Source of the DNA: Pagrus major | Taxonomy: Eukaryota; Chordata; Actinopteri; Spariformes; Sparidae | Assembly: GCF_040436345.1 (NCBI RefSeq) | Contig: NC_133237.1 | Location: forward strand, 20,031,749 to 20,095,748 | DNA length: 64,000 nt | Direction: 5' to 3' | Shown: in pieces, positions 48,901 to 60,900 of the stretch | Position numbering within the stretch: position 1 is the stretch's first letter | Layout: every line of letters begins with the position of its first letter | Notes under the pieces: generated by a model | What the model was told of the DNA's origin: nothing | Databases searched by the model: none | Seen by the model: the letters and a program-made list of their open reading frames with translations, nothing else | Made by a program: the position numbers and the translations under genes

Positions 48901-51900
48901 AAAGCTTTAGGCAGCATATATTTTGACCTTGACAGCCTTCACAGCTAAAGTTACAGGTTAAGCTGCTCTATTTGAAATGTTTTCTAGTGGGTGATCCACT
49001 TAAGATAGTCCACAGTAAATCATATTAGAGCCACAAGCTTTATTTATGGTCACTTTCCCAGTGGGACTGAGCCTTTGTTGCTCAGTCTTTGTGACCTCTA
49101 GACAGATTGGAGCGTCCCATATATGTTGTACCATTAAATTCTGATGGAGGGAAGAAGAGCCACATATCGGATAAAATAAAAGCTTTATAGTTGAATTATG
49201 TCTGCTCAAACTGTGCTGTCCCTCTATGGAGCATTGATTTTGGGACATTTATGTTGCCTACATGCGTATGACTTGGGGGTTATATGGATCGAAGATGTGA
49301 GAATTATGGGCTTTTACAGGCCCGCTGAGATGGCTCGATGAAAGTCTGCAGCAGTGATTGCTGCTGCTTGAAGAATATTGACTGCGCAGGTGTAAATCTG
49401 GGCACCGTTATGCATTTTGCATGGCACTTTGAGTCATTTGTGAATTATATGAATAATTTGTTGAGAGAGTGCAGCGGCAAACCCAAATGTTTCTTTTAGG
49501 AGAAGGATTTTTTTTCTGCAGTTGACAGGCTTTTTGTTAGACTTCTCAGGAATAAATGAAAGTAGACTAAAACAGTTTCCTCTTCATTTGACAGGCATTG
49601 TCATGAAATTGCAGGGGATCAATAATACATATAGGACTAGATCATACATCACAACCTGCAGCAAAACTTGGATCATCCTGAGAAATTCACACACATGAAT
49701 GTAGACTGTGTGTATTGATGACCCGAATCGAACGTGGTATCACACTGGCTCGGATTCAGAAGTATGACGCTCTCCGCTAATGTTCAAATGGAAGCAAATG
49801 GGAGTGCTTTTTAGGCTCACGCACTGACAGACGATTAGATTAGCTGTAATTGAGACGTGTGCTTGAGCTGGAGCTATTGTGCCAGCACTCATCTGGTCTG
49901 ATTGAGATAGCTCAGCTCCAGACTGTGACGCTGTGCACACAAAGCACGTGTCAAGCATTGTACCGTTCACATAAATGCTCTCCACCATTATTCATTAAGA
50001 GGTAACAGGTTTTGAAGTTCAACGGTTGTCATAAAACAGTAGATGTTCATATTTAAGGTGAAGCACGGCAAATTCACACATCAATGTCTGAGGACGTTAA
50101 GGAGTGTGAAAAAAGTTTTAAATCTGCGTCATTTTAGGCTAGAGAGTAGTTTGAAATGTGGTGGTGTGGTTTTAGAAAGAAGCGAGGTAGCCTGCTCCAT
50201 CTCTGCTTGAGGCTTGCAGCTCGATGCTTCATTACCTGCTACTAGCACAACACACACTGAGACAGAACTGTCGACTTCATTGTTGGTAATTTAAGAAACA
50301 GTTTTGACAAGTAAGAAGAGTGCATGGAATAAAAAGGTCATACTGTGTTGAATACTTTATGTGTACATCGTTAGTCTGACAGCGTTGTAGAAGTGCAACC
50401 CTAGATCTGTAAGTGGACTCCAGAACAGCTACAGATGGACCTGATGAGATTATTTCATCAGCTGCTTTTTCCAAAGTCAAGAGCTTTTTCTCTCAACAAG
50501 TAATAATGTGGTTAGAAGGGTTGGGCAATGTCTACTGAACTGAGGTTGTTACTACAGTATGTGTTTCTGAATTTGAGGTAGTGCGTTACCTCAGAGGCAA
50601 GAGTTGTTCATTAGTTTATACATACATATGTCAGCCATACATCCACGTTCTGAGTTTGAAAGGCTCTTAGCTGTGTTCAGTCTCAGACGCTTGAAACGAA
50701 GTTAGCCAGCTAGCTATACTGAGGAAACTAAGCTAAGAAAATGCCAATATCAGCAGTACCATTGAAAGAAACACGCTAACAGCAGCCAGCAGAAATGAAA
50801 CACTGCTGTCAACAATGTAACCAAGTGTCTTGAGTAAAGTGCTCCACAGCATCACCAACAGTAAAGAATTAAGTACCTCAAAATACAAGTGACACATGCC
50901 TCATATCACAAATACTTGTTTAACAGAGCTATACTGGAAGGTATAAAGGATCTCTGGGCCCAGGAAGTCTGCAATATAGTACCTAATGTAACTATAGTGT
51001 GTTGTGTGGATGTGTCTGAAAAAACAGACACACTCCACAACCTCATCCAGTCCACTTATCCAAAACATCTGGAGACAGCACTGAAGACACACTGCACGCT
51101 CCCTGCAAGCAACAGCACCTTTAATGTTAACTACCGTAGCTATAAATGACGTCAGATTATGTATTATTATATTTTCTCACCTTGTTCGTATCATTTATAC
51201 AGTTTCAATTTATAAATCCTTTATAAGGTACAATAAACAGACCAAACACTATTCTGTGCACTGTAAGCTACAGTAATAATCTAATGTATCGGTCTGCATT
51301 AGTTTGTCTTCATCAGAGTAATCTGATGAAATGAGATTCATAATAGAGATTAACAGGAAGCATATGGACTCAGCAAACCTGCTCTCAGTTACACACAAAG
51401 ACTTTTGTTTCTCGATCTCTCACTCCATGCGTCTCTCACAAAGACGCACACACACGCACAAACTCAAATAGACAAACTGTTTTCATATCTTATTCCCAGA
51501 CGCGCGGAGCTGTAAACAGCATGTCCCTGTAAAGTGATTATGTTTGGCGCTGAGCAGAGCGAGCGCAGACAGGCAGACAGACAGAGCGAGTGCACACGGT
51601 GTGTCTGTGGCCTACTGATTATCTGTCTGCATGTCTGTCTCTGTTGATCCATTCTTCCCCTGCGACACGACCACGCCCTCACACTGCTCTCCCGCTGCCA
51701 CTGCATGTCAGGGTAACAAATGGCCGCCTATCCCCCGGGAAACTGGCATCATCATCTGTACACAGAGCCGGAGGGAAATGTCAGGAAACATGCATTTATC
51801 TAGCCAATCAATGGTAGATGGCTGCAGAGAGCGGAGCTTAGAGGCGTGACAGCTGCTGATGTTCACGTTTTGTAGCCTGTTTGGCTTTTGAAATGCAGCA

Positions 51901-54900
51901 ACCATCAATTCTTTAAGGCCCTTTGGTGGATACAGCTTTCAAGATACAAGCGCGGCTGGTTATGTCTATAAACATGAGAGAGCCAGCATTCAATTTGATA
52001 TTGTTTTATATTGTAGGCGTGTGAGTTTGGCCCCGAGGAGGCATCCAACAGTCTCCTGAAGATAGGCTGTTGATAAATGATCACGCCGTGTAAACTGTTT
52101 CGGTCGAAACAGCCCGCCTGCCACTACGACAAACGGCAGTCTTTAATGTATGGCCGTGGGTGTTTTCGAAGAGAAAAAGCTTATCTTGTTTAACCATGGG
52201 CCAAACGCACAAGCTGCCTTGTTAAGTGAGACTGTGTGCAGGATGTGCTTGGTCTCACTGAAGGGTACATACAGATAGCTTTGCTATTAATGTGCTCTTT
52301 CCTTATGAGGTGATATTGCATTTCATGAGTCACCCTCGCTCCCCATGGTGTACCGATCGGAGCGGAGTGTTGTGTTTATGGATGCCGGGATATTGCCTGT
52401 GCTGTCCTGAGGGCGTGCTGGACATTTGTTATTGCTCGCGAATGTGCCGCAGCGTTCTGCTTATCTTGTGTTTATACTGAGTGTAACCCCTTTCCCTTCA
52501 TCTCTGTCAATGTGTGTGTGCAGCTCCAGAGACTAAAGCGCTCGCTGTCATTCAAGACCATCATGCGCAGCAAAAGCGTGGAGAACTTCTTCCAAAGGTC
52601 CTACAGCGACGCCCGCCTGCCCCCGGATTTCATCACTGACCCGCCGCCTCCTTCTCCTCCGCTGATGCCTGGCTCTCCTCTCGTCGGCGACCGCTCGCCA
52701 TCCATTTCACCGTCCCTGAGCCCCAACCCCTCCATCGCCTCCCACTCCCCCTCTCTCAGCCTTTCCCCATCGCTGCCCATCAAGCCTCCCCGACCTCAGA
52801 TTAACCACTGTTTCCAGGACCATGTCTTTCGCAAGCCCACCAACTGCCAGCACTGCAAACACATGATAGTGGGTAAGGTGTTCAATCTACTACCTGTATT
52901 ATCTTTCCTTTTTTCAGCTGCACTTTGCTGGCCTCCTTCTCTTTGTTTATGTGGCCTTCAATCTAGTGCAGACTGGCGAACATTTAATGGAGAGAACATC
53001 ACCTATTGTGCTAAAGGAGACGTATTATCCTCATTTTAAGGTTCTTAATTTAATGTTGGGATACTACTAGAACAGGTTTACATGCTTTAGTGCCCAAAAA
53101 CACATCAGTTTTCTCATACTGTCCAGTGCTGCAGAGCTGTATTCCCCCTCCATCTGAAACACTCTGTTTTAGCTCCTGTCTCTTTAAGGCCCCTTTTTAA
53201 CTTTCAAGACCTTTTACATGCACAAGATATGGCATATATAAAACACAGGGAAAAAATGAAAAAGTATAATAGGTCTCCTTTAAAATTGTTATGTTGGGAC
53301 AATATGTTATCACCTGGGCAGGATTTAGGAGTCTACAACTCCTTCAGGCAAAAGTTTGACATTTTTGGAAATACACTTATTGGCTTTCTGGCGGATGAAA
53401 AGACGGATACCACTCACGTATTTGCCAGTTAAATATAAGGCTACAGCCAGCAGGTGGTTATCTTAGCTTAGCTCTAACACTGCTCTTGAACAGATTACAC
53501 CAACAAGATAAAACATGTAAGATAGTAAGATTAAGAAGTGCTGGTTGGCAGATTTTGTTACTTTTGGCTAGCTTTTTCTGCCTGTTTTCAGCCTTTTTGA
53601 TAGGCAAAGCTAACCAACTGCTGGTTGTAGACCCAATTTTGTTGTGCAGATGTGAGAGTGGTTTTAAATCATGTCATCTAACTCTACCAGAGAGCAAATA
53701 TATCTCTCAAAATGTCCTCCTTTTGAAGGCATTGTAGCAGGAACATAATAAAGCCACTTGTTTGAAAGAAAAAACACCTGACTTCACTGGCTAATTCTTT
53801 CACTAAGTGGACTTCGTCATGTCTTCAAAGCAGCTCTCAGTGTTAATAGCTGTGAAAAAACCATTGGATTATTAACAGGGATTGATGTGCTTCAGATGTG
53901 TGAGTGCTTTTATCCCTAATTTGCTGCTTGCATGAACTACTAGCCACTGCTAGTACTTCTGCTAAATCTACTTCCTGTCACTATGATTGATTACAGACCC
54001 CAACCTGCTCCTCTGCGTTTGCATCTGTGCTGGTTTTCTGCATGCAGTGTGGGTTTATTTATGTAATGCATCACCTCGCTGTATCTGCGCTCCTCTGCAG
54101 TCCCCAGACACAGTCCAGCTTCTGTCTCCTTATTAAGCTGATTGAGCAGAATTCATTTTGCCTTCAAAGTAAAAGCAGTGGGGTATTTGTACCAAGCCAT
54201 CCAATTATTTTGATTGTTGTTTCTGCTCCTGAACAGAGCTGTCCATGTGTCCCTTCTACAACAAATCTATTAATCTTTGGTTTGTAAGATAAAAAGAGAC
54301 CCTTAATCGTAAAAAAAAAAGCAAAAAAAACAACAGAAGATTTCTCGTAACCTAACAAGCAAGGAGAAAACATCTCAATAAGAAGAGTTTTCTTATCACA
54401 GAATCACTTGAAAACAAAGATGAAAAAACAAGACGACTCAATGCCAAATCGATTATGGTTGAAATATCTCCAGCTGGTTTCCAATCTCTGCAGGTTATCT
54501 TGGAAGAGGAGCTGTTGATTATGAAGCTGTTATTGTCAGCACTGTGAGCAGCACCAGCTTGATAAACCTGGGACAGCTCTTGATTACCCTCTCTAAGTGA
54601 GCAGAGAGAAACCAGCTCATATGATCTGAAGGCCACTTTGGTTCATCGGCTCATTCTGCCTGTTGCAGAGCTGCTTCCTGCTGTGTTTCTTTTTGTGGCT
54701 GCGTCCATGTCTGTGTCATCTGTCCTCATTCTCTCATCTCTGTTCCTCTCTGCAGGAAACTCCAAACAGGCTCTGCGGTGTAAAACGTGCAAGATGGCTG
54801 CTCACCTGTGGTGCACCTCAGAGCTGTCGCAGCAGCCGTGTCATGGGAAGGTGCGAATACACTCTCAGAATTTGATGTTGCACTTATGTAAAACATTGGC

Positions 54901-57900
54901 TTGACCTAATGTTTGGTTACCCTTCTGTCTCTTTTTTTTGGTTAAATCTGGAAACATCTTCGTTGTTTTTTGCTGCTGAGATTTCCTGTTTGTGAAGATT
55001 CTGTCTTTGACTGTCCAGCCACGGAGGGTTTTAACTAATCAGTTCTTCCACTGTTAATTGGAAACTTACACTTACAGTTTCTGGTGAAGAATTTCTACCA
55101 TTGAGTGCCCAGTTGCAAAAAGCACTCCAGGAATATATTCAGTTTATGCCCTAAATTTGATTTATACATAGAAGAAATATATTGAAAGGAATCGTCCAAC
55201 AACAAGCAGACAGTTAGCTTAGTTTACCACAAAGACTGGAAACAGTTAGTCCGACACTGTTTAAGGTAACTAAATCTGCAAATAAGCTCCTCTAACCTTG
55301 TTTGTTTAACATGTACAAAAACTGGAGTAAAAAAGACACAAATATGCCATTTTAGGGGTCATAAATTCAGGCATAAAGCATTTAATTCCTGGTTTCCTCG
55401 CTTCCAACTGCTCCCCAAGCCCCCAGGATGTGTGCTGGGCTTTGAAGTCTATTTGACATTGTGGCAAACCATGCACTTACGTCATGAAAGAAGCCACTGC
55501 AAAACGACCGAAAGTTTTTGTTGAGCATCACAACCTCTGCGAAATGACTCATTTCATCATGAGAATTGGATACATTCAGTCCGATAACATTTTGAATTCT
55601 CTGGCATGCACTCCTCCGGGTCATTTTCTTCATAGCGTGAAGTGTTTTTTTGGCTTCTGGCGTCACTTTTAAAGGACAGCTTTTATAAGAATTAACAGGG
55701 TATGTGCTTGTGACGTCATGGGCTCCACCATACTCCTATTAGCTGTAGCGTACTCCGTTGCTCCCCCAAGGCAGTTCAGGCAAACCAATCGCTGGTCGCC
55801 ACGTACTCCAGATTTAAAATCTCTTTCTTTCTGTGAAATATAGAGGGGTTTATCTGGCAGGGATAGGCTTGATTAGCATTTTGTGAATTTATTTGAAAAG
55901 TATGCAACAGAAAAAAGTCGAAGACATTAAAAAAAGGGAGAGGACACACGATGTTGAGTATTTTAAGACAGAATGTCGAGCCAGTCTGACCTCCCATTAC
56001 TCTGATTTGCCCCAGACATTTTTAATAGCCACATTATAAAAACACCAGCAATAACAACAGTTTGCTTGCAATCACAATTTGATTAGTAGAAACACTGTTA
56101 CCATGGTAATTTCTCCATAAATCTAGACTGGTTGGGTTGCTGGGTCACTCTGAATTTTACCTGCACTTTGAAATTAATTTGATCTGAACTGAAAGTTTCA
56201 AGCAGCTGAATGAAATGCAAAATGTTCAATGATTGCTGTTTCATATCAGTCAGGGACATGTCATGCAGGTATATGAACTCAGTGCTTCATATTGTTAACA
56301 CTACATCACCGCACACAGCATCGACACAGAGGAACTGGAGCACTTTTTCCCTGAAGGCAGACTCAGCCTTAATATACCAGCCATACGTGCAGTGTCAGTT
56401 AAAATGCCGACAAAACATAGATGCTTATGGTAAAGGGCAGGATACTGCTTCCACTCAAGAGATGTGAAGTGCTGCTGTGGCTGCAACACAATCACATCAC
56501 AACACTAAAAAATCCACATTAATCACCCAAGTTGATCCTAATGGCTCTGTAGTTGTTCACTAACTTGTAATGATTAACATGCAGATAATCAATAGTGAGA
56601 GAAAAATAAAGATTTCAGACACGCAAAGATCTAGCGTTTTTTATTTGGACACTGGATGAAGGACAATGGTCGACTGTGAGTATAATGCAACCGGCAGTAA
56701 ATTGGGGTGATTCAGACAGAGATTTTGTGTCTATCCTCTAGTGTAAGCCAGAGGACATTAGCATGCAGCAAGAGGCGAGACCTTCTGAGAGCCACTTGCA
56801 AAATTTTAAGAGCACTGTGTTAAAAAACCTCTCGATGCAGCATGAAAGAGGGGCACAAAGACAAGGAGATGGGGAGTTAGGGTAATGATGAGGGCAGTGA
56901 GAGATAAAATATCATCAGACCTGTACCTGAGCATCAAGGCTTCACTTATTAGGTTTGATCCGCAGTGTTTCTCCCTTCAACATGGTCTGACAAAGTGAGT
57001 GGCTCATTTGCAAGTCAGGGCGAAGACAAACCGATATCTCAGTTAAAACACTAACTGTGCCAAATTCAGCGTGAAATTGCGATTGTGTGGACACACACAC
57101 AGAATCACATGTCCATGCCTGTGTGTGAGCCATGTTTACACAAGTGACGTAACAACTGAGTGAATTCATTTTTCACAATTAGCAGAAAAGGGAGCTAACA
57201 ATTTGCTTCAGTTTGTGAGCTGAATGTCAAAATGAGCTCTTTGACTGTAGCTCGTGTGGCCTCACAGGTCTGTCAGCGTGTCCTGATGTGTTTCTGATTC
57301 ACTAATTTCTCAAATTACTCCATTAATGTCCTAAAATCCCCACATGGAGACAGTTTCTCCCATTAGCTCAGCCTCTAAACATGAAGTAATGGAAACTGAA
57401 AAAACTCTGCTCTCTGCTCTCCTCCATTAGTCTGGAGCATTCAAGCGAAACTTCAGCTCGCCGATGCTCGTCAATGACCAATTGTCTGTCGTCAAGGAAG
57501 TGCAACCAAGCCAAGGTGAGCGAACATGAGCGTCCATGTGTGTGTGTGTGTTGATGAGTGAGTGCATTGTTATGTATGCTTCCCATGTGCTTTTTGTTGT
57601 GTGTGATGTTGCTCTTGTCTAGTCTTTTGGTTTCTTTCTGGATTTTGTGTGTGCTTGTGCGTGCACTGTAATAAAAGCAGAAGTGTCTCCATCTCACCTG
57701 ACAACCGAAGGAGCGTGAAGTGGAAAATTATAAAGAGGAAGAACAAATTCAGCTTCTCTTGGAGGCTGACGGACGGTCTGGACCCTGAAAGTATGTGGAT
57801 AAATATTTATAAGTTCTAATGTTTATGTTTTAATATCTGTTTATGAATTATTCTGTATATCCTTGGACCGATGCAGGGTATGAATTTATTATCTGGCACC

Positions 57901-60900
57901 ACAGCTCGCATGTTTAAAGCTTGATAAACATTCATGCTGCCCGTTTTCTGATTAGTCCTAACTAGCTCTCACATCCATCTATATTTCACACAGAAAATGT
58001 TTGGAAACATTTTGACATAATGCTTTACAATTATGGAAACAAACAAATCTCATATTTCCATGTCATTTTATTGTCTCATTGTTGAGTAAAGCTGCTCAAG
58101 GCTAAAACACAGCGGTATGAGCAAAGACTGTTTTTGGACCCACTGGCCTAAAAGTACCTGAATTTGTTCTTCCTTTCACCATCCTCTCTGAATGGGAGCC
58201 TGTTCCTTTTTTTGCCGTACCTTTCAATGTGCAGGTAAAACAGTCTTTCATCTCACATACCGTGCGCCTCGCTGAATCAGGGTTAGCACCTCGTGCTGTC
58301 ACTTTCTTGTTCTATCCATGAATCTACGCTACAATCTAATTGACCTACAGCTCCATGATGCCTGGGACTCTGCCAGGGCCGGCTGAGATTGCAACCTGCC
58401 AAACTCACAATCACACGTTGCAAAGTGTCCTCGTAATTATTGTTAACAAAAGGCTTGCTAAAGTACTGAGCTCATGTTTATGCATATTAATATTAGATGG
58501 CAATTTTTATGATGGATTCATTGCAGAGTGTAATTTCCCGTGAACTGCCTTTTGGCAAACTGTTTTATTGTCTCATATTAAAGCTCAATTATGAGGCTGA
58601 GAGTCTTAATTGCTGTAGGAGTGAAGTGCATAACAGTTAATGCTCTAAGTTGCAATTTCACAAAGACAATTAAAATCTAATGACGATAGGGATGAGCAAG
58701 TGCACCGTTATCTGTATGTTGGCCAGGGCTTTAAACCAGAAGTGGGTGGGGCTAATCTGAAGCTGTTAATAATTAATCTTCTTAACCCGGGTCTGTTTGT
58801 TGGTTGGTAGGTTGGTTTGTCAGCAGGATTACACAAAAAACTATGGAAGTGAGTGCGAGTGTTGTAACGTCGCCCTTTCAGAAGCTGTTTATTAACAGAT
58901 TTTTCACATTTTTCAACATTTTCAATATTTTTTTAGGCAATAATTCATCAGACGTATTTAGGTTTTAGGATGAATTTAAGGTTAAAGAAGGATTCAATTA
59001 TTTTTTAATAAGGATGGTTTTTGAGTTGAGCCCTCTGAATAATGTTTAGACTAATATATTAGTCACTCGTCGAGCTGTGGTTGTGAGTGAGCCTAAGGTT
59101 GATAAATACGACAGATATGAAGCCACATCACACATAGAATTCTTCTCTCTGTACTGAAAAGAAAGCTGAAGGTTAGCGATAAATAAAAACATAATTATTT
59201 GCATAGAGAAGAGGCTGTATGTGTCTCTGAACACCATTTGCTACTGTTTACTCTCTTCCCCGGCAATGAAATCCTTTTTGCAGAAATACCTCCGTCAATG
59301 AACCTGCTGCAATGAATTTAAAGCATAAATGAAGTCTATCCCCTCTAAATGCTAACATCAGACAAAATAAAGACATTCCTGCTGCATAATTTCTGTCTTT
59401 GGTATTCCTGTTGAATTTTTCATACATCTGACAAGAGCAGGGAGGCAATCACTTCAATATGAAACCCCACAAACAGCACAGCACATGTGACCCTGCAGAA
59501 AAATCATTCTGCCCCTCATTCAACTCGTGTTGCAGAAAATCTAATTCCTAACTTCAGAACGCCTGCGATAGCACCGAGCGCTGTCGTCTACTTGAAATGC
59601 AGCAATGAGGGCTTTCTGAGGATTTCCATATTTTAAATCTCATATCTCATTCCCTTTCTTCTCAATCGCAGCTCCAGATATATTACGGCTATTAAAACCA
59701 AGACACATCTCCTGCCAATAAGTAAATGTATAAATAAACCAAAGTGCGTAGATTTATTGGAATGTCTTGATGTCTCCTTAAGTTTTGGCTGCTGTCCTCT
59801 CTCAGATCTAAAGTGGGTCACTTTGGTCCGGGACTGACTTGCGTTACTAGAGTTATATTTAGACCCTCCGGTTCCTCCAGATTGGCACGGGCACAATAAT
59901 AATGATGTACAGTGTAATCTCAGCGTGTGTGTGGAGCTGTGTCTTTCCGTGAATAATTTAATTTAATGTGTAGTTGTAAATAAAGTAACTATAAGTGTGT
60001 GCGTGCATGAGTTTTATGAAAGTTTGTGTGTGGTTTCAGAGGCTGCGAGGATGCGTGTAGACCCTGTTTATGCCGCCTTGCGCTACGGGACGTCCTTGGC
60101 ACAGATGAGCCGCTCCAGTTTTGGCAGTTTGTCAGAGTCGCCAACACGCAGCCTGGTATGACATCATCACCCAGTGGCTGGGGGTAGTGACAGTTGGAGA
60201 CCTCTGCAAAGTTTTTAAGATGTTGATCATTAAGACAACTAACTGGTGAAGTACTGAGAACGTAGACATTTGTACAACTACACGATGCTCCCTCGTTCAT
60301 AGATCTGCAGTATTTTGTAAAGTTCTTACAAATCATCGCCAAATGTATTAGAACTGGCGAGACAACATTAAAGCTTACTGAAGGAGTTTGACTTTTTATA
60401 TAAAATTAGTTTTAAACCTAAATCTCAGGCACCGAGGCCACCATCTCTCTTTGCGTGCAACTAAACAAGAACGACTTTGATTGTCGGTCCATCTGTCGTA
60501 TTCTCTCTTCTGTAACTCTGTAAAGACTGGAACCAGGGGGAAACAGCCAGCCTGGCCCCTTTCCAAACGTCACAAAAATCTGCATACCAGCACCTTAAAG
60601 CTATGTTATCTGCACATTATATCTTGGTTTTTTTTATATGTACAAAAACTGAGGTGTTAAAAACTATTTGACATGTTCTATGGGGTTGTGTGTCAGACTA
60701 TTTCTTGGCTTCCTTTCCCTTTAAAAGTCCCCTACTTCAACGAACTTTGCAAAGTTTTATAATTGATCACAGGGGTATCATCCATGAGGAGCATAATGGA
60801 TGATGCTTGTCTCTGCGTTCCTCTCATTGAACATGTAGTTGACCCACAAACTGTGTGCAAGTCCCCCTAACTTTTTTTTAAACATGACCCATATACTGTT

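Larger units (their letters stand above)
42991..52523 (+). other. stac2 intron 1 (probable GC-AG intron)
   Basis: 9.5 kb, the longest intron of the window. It begins GCAAGT and ends GTGTGTGCAG. It contains CA tracts (43306-43328, 43800-43822), unique segments with homeodomain and SOX-like motifs (43860-44330, 48000-48230), a repeat remnant (46895-47000) and a G-run (47717-47727). No internal gene is recognised. Confidence 0.7.
52873..54755 (+). other. stac2 intron 2
   Basis: 1.88 kb between the two halves of the C1 domain. The first half is filled by two dispersed repeats (53071-53287 and 53340-53725). The rest is unique. Confidence 0.75.
57516..60039 (+). other. stac2 intron 4
   Basis: 2.52 kb. 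It contains a short GT tract near 57538-57552, a possible unassigned exon (57684-57790) and a repeat scrap (58790-58850). The remainder is unique. Confidence 0.7.
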
